A stretch of 33,270 nucleotides of DNA from CAJQND01 sp051010055 (GTDB lineage Bacteria > Pseudomonadota > Alphaproteobacteria > Rhizobiales > CAJQND01), in assembly GCA_051010055.1 (NCBI GenBank), contig JBPCVY010000086.1, positions 1-33,270 on the forward strand. Direction: 5' to 3'. The notes under the pieces were generated by a model. The model did no database searches, was not told where the DNA came from, and saw nothing but the letters and a program-made list of their open reading frames with translations. Below are positions 14,784 through 22,023 of this stretch, one piece after another (position 1 is the stretch's first letter; each line of letters opens with the position of its first letter). A program made the translations under genes and the position numbers.

Positions 14784-16087
14784 TTGCGCACTTCTGCATC
14801 ATAAACGGTTTGTCCGGCAACAACGGTTTTCACAACAGCGCCCTGCATCACGCGGCCTTCTAACGGAGTGTTGTTGGATTTTGAGCGAATGGTGGCTTCA
14901 TCCACTTTCCAGACAGCATCGGGGTTGAACAAGGTGAAGTCTGCTGGCGCACCTTCTTTCAGAACACCGCCTTCCAGCCCGAGAATTTTTGCAGGTGTAC
15001 TGGTGATGGCGGAAATGAGCGCCTCAAGTGGAACATTGTCGTTCAAATGCAGGCCGTACGCGGCCGACAGAAGTGTTTCAAGCCCGATGGCGCCGAACTC
15101 AGCTTCAGCAAACGGCAGGCGCTTTGTGTCCGGGTTTTGCGGGTCGTGACTGGAAACAATGACATCAATTGTGCCATCAACAACGCCTTCAACCAGCGCT
15201 TGGCGGTCAGCCTCGCTGCGCAGGGGCGGGGAGAGCTTAAAGAAGGTGCGGTAGGGAACAATATCGTTCTCGTTAAGGCAGAGATGATTTATGGAGACAC
15301 CGCAGGTGACCGGCAATCCTGCCTTCTTCGCGCGGCGAATAATGTCGAGCGATTTGGCGGAGGAAATTTGTGCAGCGTGATAAGAAACACCTGTCAGCTC
15401 TACCAATCGGATATCGCGCTCAAGGATTACAAGCTCGGCGGCATCGGGAATGCCAGGAAGGCCAAGGCGTGATGACATTTCTCCTTCATGCATGACGCCG
15501 CCTGCGGCAAGGTCAGCATCTTCCAAGTGCTGAACCACGAGGACACCGAAATCGCGCGCATAGGCCATGGCCCGGCGCAAAACGCGCGGGTTCGCAACGG
15601 ATTTTATGCCATCTGTCACCGCAACAGCGCCAGCCTGCCGCATCAGCCCGAATTCGGTCATCTCCGCGCCGTTAAGGCCCTTGGTGAGCGCGGCCATGGG
15701 CGCCACGCGCACAAGGCCGGTATCGCGGGCTCGGCGCAGGATAAAATCAACCAGCGCCACATCATCAATCACCGGATTGGTGTTGGGCATCATGACAAAG
15801 GTGGTGACCCCGCCTGCTGCTGCGGCCTGTGAGGCGGTGGCGAGTGTTTCGCGGTACTCATAGCCAGGCTCACCGGCAAAAACGCGCATATCGATAAGGC
15901 CAGGCAGTAACAATGTACCTTTGCAATCGATGGCGCCTTCGGCAACGTCCTTGCCGATAGCTGAAATTGTTCCGTTCTCAACCTCAATGCCGCCCGTGAT
16001 ATCGAGCCCGCTGGCGGGGTCGAAAATGCGCGCATTGGAGAAGCTTGCAGAACCAGTGGTGGGCTGAAATGCTGCAGGTGGTGTCAT
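14780..16087 (-). CDS. Dihydroorotase-like protein lacking metal ligands (PyrC')
   Basis: A 435-residue member of the class I dihydroorotase/amidohydrolase family, placed directly after pyrB. The fold signatures are present (LLPGLIDM, AAAAGGVTTFVMMPNTNP, ADFTLFNPD), but the zinc centre is not. The HxH motif of active enzymes is Arg68-Val-Phe70 (DMRVFAGEPG), the His of SYHxxHxS is Gln240 (SYHAAQISS), and the DHAPH Asp is replaced in SSHDPQ (Ser313). Only one conserved His (QHLED, His187) remains. This matches the inactive PyrC' partners known from pseudomonads, which stabilise aspartate carbamoyltransferase; a true dihydroorotase should be elsewhere. The ATG at 16087 follows the pyrB stop by one base. 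A longer frame reaching into pyrB is rejected. Confidence 0.92.
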   Translation of the reverse strand: MTPPAAFQPTTGSASFSNARIFDPASGLDITGGIEVENGTISAIGKDVAEGAIDCKGTLLLPGLIDMRVFAGEPGYEYRETLATASQAAAAGGVTTFVMMPNTNPVIDDVALVDFILRRARDTGLVRVAPMAALTKGLNGAEMTEFGLMRQAGAVAVTDGIKSVANPRVLRRAMAYARDFGVLVVQHLEDADLAAGGVMHEGEMSSRLGLPGIPDAAELVILERDIRLVELTGVSYHAAQISSAKSLDIIRRAKKAGLPVTCGVSINHLCLNENDIVPYRTFFKLSPPLRSEADRQALVEGVVDGTIDVIVSSHDPQNPDTKRLPFAEAEFGAIGLETLLSAAYGLHLNDNVPLEALISAITSTPAKILGLEGGVLKEGAPADFTLFNPDAVWKVDEATIRSKSNNTPLEGRVMQGAVVKTVVAGQTVYDAEVRK

Positions 16088-16088
16088 T

Positions 16089-17054
16089 CTAATTGTTTCC
16101 TCCACCTGGCAGGTTGCGCGAGAGCGCATCCAGAACCGCCATGCGCACCGCAACACCCATCTCAACTTGTTCGCTGATAACGCTTTGGACGCCGTCGGCA
16201 ACAGAGGAGGCGATTTCAACGCCGCGGTTCATGGGGCCCGGGTGCATGACAAGGGCATCGGGTTTGGCGCTTGCAAGCTTTTCCTGGCTAAGGCCAAAAA
16301 AGGCATAATATTCCCGGGTCGACGGCACATATGCACCGTTCATTCGCTCTAGTTGCAACCGCAGCATCATGACGATGTCGCAATCTTTGATGCCTTCCTC
16401 GAGATTTGTGAAAACCTCAACTCCAAGCCGTTCAGCATTCGGAGGCAATAGGGTAGATGGGGCAACTATGCGCACCCGCGCACCCATGGCATGGAGTAAC
16501 AGTATGTTCGAACGGGCCACTCGCGAGTGAAGTATGTCACCGCAGATCGCTACATTCAGCCCTTGCAACTTTCCCTTACGGCGGCGGATTGTCAGCGCAT
16601 CCAGCAACGCCTGGGTGGGGTGCTCATGGCTGCCATCACCTGCGTTCACAACAGCGCATCCAACTTTCTGCGCCAGCAACTCGCAGGCTCCCGCTGAGCC
16701 GTGGCGGATAACCAGTAAATCGGGATGCATTGCGCTAAGTGTCGTTGCGGTATCGATAAGGGTTTCGCCCTTTTTCACCGAAGATGACCGCACCGACATA
16801 TTCATAACGTCAGCGCCAAGGCGCTTGCCGGCGAGTTCGAACGATGATTGGGTGCGGGTGGAATTTTCGAAAAAGACATTGATTTGCGTGCGTCCACGCA
16901 AAGTGTCCTGCTTTTTCTGGATTTGCCGGTTCAGCTCCACATAGGAGTTGGCAAGGTCCAGTAAAGCGCTGATTTCTGTAGGAGAAAGCCCTTCAATCCC
17001 CAAAAGGTGATTGGAAATTAAGATGCGGCTGGGCGGGGTTATTTGTGTGCTCAT
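16089..17054 (-). CDS. pyrB: Aspartate carbamoyltransferase catalytic subunit
   Basis: PyrB condenses carbamoyl phosphate with aspartate to carbamoyl-aspartate, the first committed step of pyrimidine synthesis. The 321-residue protein has the carbamoyl-phosphate-binding STRT loop (Ser65-Thr68 in FFENSTRTQSSFE), the flexible SVKKGET loop, the RHGS segment, GDGSHEHPTQALLD, and MHPGPMNRGVEI near the C-terminus. The start is the ATG at 17054; the frame is open further upstream but that extension does not resemble PyrB and runs into the divergent aidB-like gene. pyrC' follows after one base. An inverted repeat lies 20 bases upstream of the start and may be a regulatory hairpin. Confidence 0.96.
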   Translation of the reverse strand: MSTQITPPSRILISNHLLGIEGLSPTEISALLDLANSYVELNRQIQKKQDTLRGRTQINVFFENSTRTQSSFELAGKRLGADVMNMSVRSSSVKKGETLIDTATTLSAMHPDLLVIRHGSAGACELLAQKVGCAVVNAGDGSHEHPTQALLDALTIRRRKGKLQGLNVAICGDILHSRVARSNILLLHAMGARVRIVAPSTLLPPNAERLGVEVFTNLEEGIKDCDIVMMLRLQLERMNGAYVPSTREYYAFFGLSQEKLASAKPDALVMHPGPMNRGVEIASSVADGVQSVISEQVEMGVAVRMAVLDALSRNLPGGGNN

Positions 17055-17073
17055 TAAAGCCAGTTCTTTACCC

Positions 17074-17096
17074 CGCTTGCTGGTAATGAGCAAGCG
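17074..17096. promoter_or_regulatory. Inverted repeat between pyrB and aidB-like gene
   Basis: Perfect 8-base arms CGCTTGCT and AGCAAGCG surround a 7-base spacer in the 94-base divergent promoter region. On the pyrB transcript it would be a leader hairpin ending 20 bases before the ATG; as DNA it could be an operator for either gene. No U-run makes it a classical attenuator. Confidence 0.45.
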
Positions 17097-17148
17097 CGCT
17101 TCAAGACTTTTCCAGTTCCGGTTAATGTGACACGCGGAGGAAGAGTTC

Positions 17149-18774
17149 ATGACCGGACAACAACGCTTTGAGACCCATGAGGTCTTTAACCAGCCGCCAG
17201 CGTTTGAGAATATCAATCTCTATACGTCCAATGCGGTGTTGATGGCGGCAGTTGAGCGCGAAGGTGGAGGCGCCGCTGCCGGCGAGCTTGCGGCCTATGG
17301 CGAAAGGGCCGGCAGCTCTGAAATGCTACGGGCCGGGCGGCTCGCAAACGAATTTCCGCCACAGCTGAAATCGTTCGATGCGCGCGGGCAACGTGTGGAT
17401 GCGGTTGAGTTCCATCCTGCCTATCACGAACTTATGGCCTGTTCGGCCAAGGCCGGCATGCATTGCCGTTCATGGGAAGATGAGCCAGGGCGCAATGTGG
17501 CCCGTGCCGCGATTGTCTATTTGGGCTATCAGATGGAGCCCGGGCATACCTGTCCGTTGGTGATGACAAATGCCTGTGTGGCGGCAATGCGCCACCAGCC
17601 CGCCCTGGCGGAAATTTGGCAGCCGCGCATTGTCAGGCGCGCTTACGACGGTGCGGACATTCCTGCCAGCGAAAAAAGCGGTGTTACCATTGGCATGGGA
17701 ATGACCGAAAAACAGGGCGGCACCGATGTGCGCGCAAACACAACCCGCGCAGAACCTGCCGGCAGCGATGGTGAGTACGTTCTCGTTGGCCATAAATGGT
17801 TCATGTCAGCGCCCATGTGTGATGGATTTTTGGTGCTCGCTCAGGCGCTGGGTGGGCTTTCCTGCTTCTTAATGCCTCGTTTTCTGCCCGATGGAAGCCG
17901 TAACCCCATGAATCTGATGCGCCTCAAGGGCAAACTTGGCAACTGGTCCAACGCCTCCAGCGAGGTGGAATTTGCCGGGGTGCATGGATGGCTTGTGGGT
18001 GAGGAAGGGCGCGGTGTGGCCACCATTATCGAAATGGTGACATTCACCCGGCTTGATTGTGCGGTTGCCTCAGCCGGGCTGATGCGCTGGGGGCTGGCCA
18101 ATGCGCTTCATCACACATCCCACCGCACGGTTTTCCAGAAAAAACTCATCGACCAACCTCTCATGCGCACGGTGCTTGCAGATTTATCGCTTGATTGCGA
18201 GGCGGCCACGGCGCTTACATTCCGGCTGGCCCGCGCCTTCGACAATCAGGACGATGAGTTCGAACAGGCGTTTGCGCGGCTGATGACACCTGCAATCAAA
18301 TACTGGGTGTGTAAGTCAGCGCCGGGCTTTACCTATGAGGCGATGGAATGCCTTGGCGGTGGCGGCTATGTGGAAGAAGGGCCCATGGCTTGGGCCTTCC
18401 GGGAAGCCCCGCTCAACGCCATTTGGGAGGGTTCCGGCAATGTGATGTGCCTTGATGTGGCAAGGGTTGCCGCGCGCGCGCCGGAAACTCTGGAACGCAT
18501 TGTCGCATGGCTTTCATCCTGCGGCGACAAACGCATTGCATCTGCCGCTGGGGTATTGGCGGCTGAACTTTCCAGTGCGGCAAATCTGGAAGCAGATTTA
18601 CGCGTGATTGTTGAACGCCTTGTGCTTCTCGCCGCCGGCGCCATCTTGCTGGAGGCAGCGCCTGCAACAATTTCAGAAAGCTTCATCGCCAGCCGGCTTG
18701 AAGGCGGTTTCCGCACCACTTATGGCCAGCTCAATGGGGCTGATATTTCCGGCATTCTCTCGGCTAGAGAATAG
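17149..18774 (+). CDS. AidB-like acyl-CoA dehydrogenase family protein
   Basis: A 541-residue flavoprotein of the acyl-CoA dehydrogenase superfamily closest to AidB, the alkylation-response protein that binds FAD and DNA (E. coli AidB is the same length). The family pattern is strong. Examples are FNQPPAFENINLYTSN near the N-terminus, GMGMTEKQGGTDVRANTT in the flavin domain (about 185-202), GHKWFMSAPMCDGFLVLAQ, and the C-terminal MECLGGGGYVEEGPMAWAFREAPLNAIWEGSGNVM region. The family's role may be dehydrogenation of an unknown substrate or DNA protection. The start has a strong GGAGGAAGAG upstream. It is divergent from pyrB and its stop lies two bases from the convergent ruvX stop. I leave the symbol blank because AidB function is not proven here. 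Confidence 0.88.
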   Translation: MTGQQRFETHEVFNQPPAFENINLYTSNAVLMAAVEREGGGAAAGELAAYGERAGSSEMLRAGRLANEFPPQLKSFDARGQRVDAVEFHPAYHELMACSAKAGMHCRSWEDEPGRNVARAAIVYLGYQMEPGHTCPLVMTNACVAAMRHQPALAEIWQPRIVRRAYDGADIPASEKSGVTIGMGMTEKQGGTDVRANTTRAEPAGSDGEYVLVGHKWFMSAPMCDGFLVLAQALGGLSCFLMPRFLPDGSRNPMNLMRLKGKLGNWSNASSEVEFAGVHGWLVGEEGRGVATIIEMVTFTRLDCAVASAGLMRWGLANALHHTSHRTVFQKKLIDQPLMRTVLADLSLDCEAATALTFRLARAFDNQDDEFEQAFARLMTPAIKYWVCKSAPGFTYEAMECLGGGGYVEEGPMAWAFREAPLNAIWEGSGNVMCLDVARVAARAPETLERIVAWLSSCGDKRIASAAGVLAAELSSAANLEADLRVIVERLVLLAAGAILLEAAPATISESFIASRLEGGFRTTYGQLNGADISGILSARE

Positions 18775-18775
18775 A

Positions 18776-19246
18776 TTAGAGATTGCGCAGCCTGTCGAGG
18801 GCTCCTTGCAAAATGTAGCTCGCTGCCATTTTGTCCACTACATCTGCGCGTTTGGAACGGCTTGCATCAGCTTCCAGAAGGGTGCGCGTTACCGCGGCAG
18901 TCGACAACCGTTCATCCCACAGGACAATAGGCAAATCGCTGAGGCGGGCCATATTGCGGACAAAAGCGCGGGTAGACTGGCAGCGCGGGCCTTCTGTGCC
19001 ATCCATATTGACGGGAAGGCCGAGGACAAATCCCGCCGCATTTTCCGTTTCTGCCATCTTCAAAAGGTGTTGGGCATCTGCGGTGAACTTCGCCCGTTTA
19101 AGGGTTTCCACCGGTGAGGCGATGGAGCGGGTGCGGTCAGACAGGGCGATACCGATGGTTTTGGTGCCAAGGTCCAATCCAATAAGTGTGTCGCCCGGCC
19201 CAAGGCGGGTGGCGATTTCATCCAGGGTAACGAGATTCTCAGACAT
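18776..19246 (-). CDS. ruvX: Holliday junction resolvase-like RuvX (YqgF)
   Basis: A 156-residue RNase H-fold nuclease of the YqgF/RuvX family, linked to pre-16S rRNA 5' processing and junction resolution. Seen are the first active-site strand LIGLDLGTKTIGIALSD with the catalytic Asp, the LGLPVNMDGTEGPR loop, the central WDERLST with its Glu, and the C-terminal DVVDKMAASYILQGALD Asp. Length is normal. Its promoter must lie in the 76 bases between the start at 19246 and the MITE. It converges with the aidB-like gene. In other genomes ruvX can adjoin pyrB, as it nearly does here. Confidence 0.95.
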   Translation of the reverse strand: MSENLVTLDEIATRLGPGDTLIGLDLGTKTIGIALSDRTRSIASPVETLKRAKFTADAQHLLKMAETENAAGFVLGLPVNMDGTEGPRCQSTRAFVRNMARLSDLPIVLWDERLSTAAVTRTLLEADASRSKRADVVDKMAASYILQGALDRLRNL

Positions 19247-19321
19247 GGCGCCTTATTACTTTAACCCTTGCATAACAGAAACCATTGATTGGCGCTTTTG
19301 AATTTCCGATAGTAAAAAAAT

Positions 19322-19591
19322 TAGGGCCTGTTGAAGTTCAACGCACGGGCTGCGCCGCAGCCAAAATGGGCCAGGTTGAGGAGTGAGGACGAAGGACATG
19401 CCAAAGCATATTCGAGGAGGAACGACACAAAGCTGGCCCATTTGGGCGCGGCCCTGCGGGTTGGGCCAAAATCCCCCGCAAGTACGTCGAAAGTGCTCGA
19501 AAGTGGGCTGCACTGTCTTGCGCTTTTCTCCTGTTTGCAGGAAATTTTGGACACCAACGCAGCCCCGTGGGCTGAACTTCAACAGGCCCTA
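19322..19591. mobile_element. MITE-like element, 266 bp, with TA duplication
   Basis: The ends are perfect terminal inverted repeats of 17 bases (GGGCCTGTTGAAGTTCA at 19324-19340 and its complement at 19573-19589). They continue imperfectly to about 30 bases (CACGGG-CTGCG inside both). TA flanks both ends (19322-19323 and 19590-19591), as expected for a TA target duplication. Inside, a second inverted pair, AAATGGGCCAG and CTGGCCCATTT, would fold into a hairpin. There is no transposase gene. TA duplication is produced by IS630/Tc1-type and by some IS5-group transposases; which one mobilises it is not decidable here. It sits between ruvX and the hydrolase gene, in what must have been their shared promoter region. 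Confidence 0.85.
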
Positions 19592-19606
19592 GGGGAGGCG
19601 GAAAAT

Positions 19607-20305
19607 ATGAAAATCACCTGGTTGGGACATTCTGGATATCGCGTCGAATTGGCAGGCGCAGTTCTCGTTATCGACCCGTTCCTTTCCGGCTCGCCGGTAT
19701 ATGAAGGGTCCGTTGATGAGGCAACAAATGGGTGCACCCATGTGGCCATCACCCATGGCCATGATGATCACATCGGTGATGCTGTGGACATTTGCAAGGC
19801 AAACGGCGCCCAGCTCATTGCCAATTTCGAAATCTGCATGTGGCTGAACGGGCAGGGCGTTGAAAACATCAAACCGGGCAATTCCGGCGGCACCGTTGAC
19901 TGCGGCTCATTCAAAACCACATTTACCGTTGCCAACCATTCCTCATCATCCCAACAAGATGGGGGAGCGGTTTATCTCGGCAACCCGCACGGCCTAGTGT
20001 TTGAAGCCGATGGCGCGCCGACCCTGTACCACATGGGTGACACGAACATGTTCGGCGACATGGCGCTGATTAATGAATTCCACAAACCGGACGTTGGTAT
20101 TGTACCCGTCGGCGACCGTTTCACCATGGGTGCCCGCCAGGCGGCAATCGCATGCCAACGCTTTTTTGATTTCAAGACAATCATTCCCTGCCACTACGGC
20201 ACATTTCCAATTATTGACCAGACGGCCGATGCATTTGTTGCCGAGATGGGTGAGGGAGCCGGTGCTGTGAAGGTTTTGGAAGTCGGCGGCAGCGTGGAGG
20301 TATGA
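19607..20305 (+). CDS. UPF0173 metal-dependent hydrolase (metallo-beta-lactamase fold)
   Basis: A 232-residue cytoplasmic hydrolase of the metallo-beta-lactamase fold, UPF0173/YtkL type. The family start MKITWLGHSGYRVEL is exact, followed by VIDPFLSGSP, the metal motif THGHDDH (HxHxDH), the GGAVYLGNPHGLVFE strand, MGDTNMFGD with the bridging Asp, and the late His in IIPCHYGTFP. The substrate is unknown. The ATG at 19607 is fixed by this N-terminus and by GGGGAGG 10 bases upstream. The frame also runs open backward through the whole MITE to 19331, adding 92 codons that are element sequence. The stop overlaps the GNAT gene start, indicating coupling. Confidence 0.93.
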   Translation: MKITWLGHSGYRVELAGAVLVIDPFLSGSPVYEGSVDEATNGCTHVAITHGHDDHIGDAVDICKANGAQLIANFEICMWLNGQGVENIKPGNSGGTVDCGSFKTTFTVANHSSSSQQDGGAVYLGNPHGLVFEADGAPTLYHMGDTNMFGDMALINEFHKPDVGIVPVGDRFTMGARQAAIACQRFFDFKTIIPCHYGTFPIIDQTADAFVAEMGEGAGAVKVLEVGGSVEV

Positions 20306-21027
20306 TGGCAACGGGTGACGATCGTCCGCTGGGGGAAAAACTAGATTATCTGCCGCCAAATGTCTGGCCTGACGGACGCATGCTCTATGGGGCAAGCGTT
20401 GTTTTGCAAAAGCTCGACATGAACGTGCATGGGGAAGACCTCTGGCAGGCATTCAGTGTAGACGAGAAGGGCGCCATTTGGGATTACCTTCCCTACGGGC
20501 CGTTTGCCAGCCGTTCAGGGCTTGATGAATGCTATGGGCAGCTTGGCGCATGTGGCGATCCGCTTTTTTATGCAATAGTTCCAAATTCATCAGGCCGCGC
20601 GGAAGGAGTAGCGAGCTATCTCAATATTGTGCCGGCGAACGGGACCATAGAAATCGGGCATATCAACCTCGCGCCATCCCTGCAGCGTACCTATGAGGCC
20701 ACCGAGGCTCTGTTCTTGATGATGCGCCATGCGATGGATGATTTGGGCAACCGCCGGCTTGAATGGAAATGCAATGCCAATAATGCGGCCTCGTGCCGGG
20801 CAGCTGAAAGGCTCGGCTTTACCTTTGAGGGGGTTTTCCGCCAGCACATTGTGGTGAAAGGCCGCAATCGGGATTCAGCCTGGTTTTCCATTATCGACAA
20901 AGAATGGCCGGGATTGCGCGAGGCCTATTTTGCCTGGCTGAAGCCGGAAAATTTCTCTCGCGAGGGCAAGCAGAAAAAGGCCCTTTCCAAACTCACCAAG
21001 GCAGCACTTAAAGCGATCGGGAATTAG
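20302..21027 (+). CDS. GNAT family N-acetyltransferase
   Basis: A 241-residue protein of the GNAT superfamily, RimJ/RimL-like subgroup, expected to move an acetyl group from acetyl-CoA to an amine. Typical features are the central GVASYLNIVPANGTIEIGHINLAPSLQRT strands (motif A region, about 110-140), the EATEALFLMMRHAMDDLGNRRLEWKCNANNAASCRAAERLGF helix-strand block that follows, and FEGVFRQHIVVKGRNRDSAWFSI. The substrate is not known. The last ~35 residues are a basic tail (REGKQKKALSKLTKAALKA). It starts with ATGATG, overlapping the hydrolase stop, so the two make a two-gene operon. Confidence 0.9.
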   Translation: MMATGDDRPLGEKLDYLPPNVWPDGRMLYGASVVLQKLDMNVHGEDLWQAFSVDEKGAIWDYLPYGPFASRSGLDECYGQLGACGDPLFYAIVPNSSGRAEGVASYLNIVPANGTIEIGHINLAPSLQRTYEATEALFLMMRHAMDDLGNRRLEWKCNANNAASCRAAERLGFTFEGVFRQHIVVKGRNRDSAWFSIIDKEWPGLREAYFAWLKPENFSREGKQKKALSKLTKAALKAIGN

Positions 21028-21067
21028 CGGTTAGGTTTTGTAGTGTCGCTCTTAGATTTTCGTTGCG

Positions 21068-21085
21068 TTTTATCGAGCGATAAAA
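21068..21085. promoter_or_regulatory. Inverted repeat before the two-TM protein gene
   Basis: TTTTATCG-AG-CGATAAAA is a perfect 8-base dyad with a 2-base spacer, 40 bases after the GNAT stop and about 82 bases before the next start. It is AT-rich at the ends and is not followed by a U-run, so an operator is more likely than a terminator. The AT-rich stretch 21085-21150 after it should hold the promoter of the downstream gene. Confidence 0.45.
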
Positions 21086-21167
21086 TGAGGATGACTTCTT
21101 TGATCAATTCATTCTATTACTAGTTGTGAATATAAAATTTTCTCGTTTAACTTGAGGCATTTTGCAA

Positions 21168-22004
21168 ATGGGGGACAACCAGAATTCAATTTGGAAGCGG
21201 TGGCGGTCAGCCGCTCTGATTACTGCGGGCGCCATTGCGTTGATTGAAGTGCCGTCTGTAACGTACTTGTTTTTCTCACCCGATGAAGCGCCTTACTCCT
21301 TCGACAGAAAAGCGGTTGAAACTTCTGCACCGACCGTGGAGGCGGTTTCGCCAAAGCTGCCCGAGACTGCCATAGCCGCTGAAATTCGAACCTCTGTTGC
21401 CCAGAGTGTCTCAAAAACTGCTGCGGTTGAAGCGGTTAAGCCGGGTGATCTGGAAAACAATGAACAACTTGCAAAGAAGAGCCTGGTCGATCAGCTTGTG
21501 AAGGCAAAATATGGCTTCAACAAAGCCGAAAGTATGGTTGTCGGGGAAGTCGTTGACGTTGCGCTATATATTTCGACCGATAAGAGTTTTGATGCACCAG
21601 CACTGCTGTTCGGGTTGCCGGGCGCGCAAAAATCCGGGGAGCTTAAGGTCTCCTCACATGTGTCAGCCAATTTGCACGGTTCCGCATTCAAAGTGACCCT
21701 GAAAAGCAAGGAAAGGCAATTAATCTCACAGACCCTTCCAGCAAACTGGACGTGGACCGTCGAAGCAATGGAACCTGGAGAAAAGCAGCTGTTGACGCTG
21801 GAAGTTTACGCCTATCTTGAAAATCAGGGAAGACTCTCTGACCCGATTTCGGTGCGTACGTTGAAGGAGAATATCGAAGTCAATGTGAGCTGGTATTCCC
21901 GCACAGCCAGTTTCCTTGCAAGCATTTGGCAGTTGTTGGTAGGCGCTCTCGCGCTGCTTTTGGCAACTGGGGTTGGGATTGTGTATCAGCGTCGAGGATC
22001 TTGA
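21168..22004 (+). CDS. Uncharacterised two-TM protein
   Basis: I do not recognise this 278-residue protein. It has a short basic N-terminus (KRWRSA), a first hydrophobic helix (AALITAGAIALIEVPSVTYLFF, about 15-36), an Ala/Val/Pro/Glu-rich linker to about residue 100, then a compact, probably beta-rich domain (about 105-230). That domain contains VVGEVVDVALYIS, VSSHVSANLHGSAFKVTL and the striking WTWTVEAMEPGEKQLLTLEVYAYL. A C-terminal helix (LASIWQLLVGALALLLATGVGIVY, about 246-270) ends the protein with a basic tag. The domain presumably sits between two membrane anchors. The ATG at 21168 has GAGG ten bases before it; a TTG at 21162 is also in frame. It is monocistronic with its own AT-rich promoter region, and its stop lies close to the convergent mepA. 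Confidence 0.7.
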   Translation: MGDNQNSIWKRWRSAALITAGAIALIEVPSVTYLFFSPDEAPYSFDRKAVETSAPTVEAVSPKLPETAIAAEIRTSVAQSVSKTAAVEAVKPGDLENNEQLAKKSLVDQLVKAKYGFNKAESMVVGEVVDVALYISTDKSFDAPALLFGLPGAQKSGELKVSSHVSANLHGSAFKVTLKSKERQLISQTLPANWTWTVEAMEPGEKQLLTLEVYAYLENQGRLSDPISVRTLKENIEVNVSWYSRTASFLASIWQLLVGALALLLATGVGIVYQRRGS

Positions 22005-22023
22005 CGCACCCCGTTGTGATGAC

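Noticed and set aside
16088..16219. Longer pyrC' start inside pyrB
   Set aside because: Reads as antisense-like sequence of the pyrB 3' end; the ATG at 16087, one base after the pyrB stop, fits the family.
17055..17216. Longer pyrB start
   Set aside because: Would run through the divergent aidB-like start and has no PyrB similarity.
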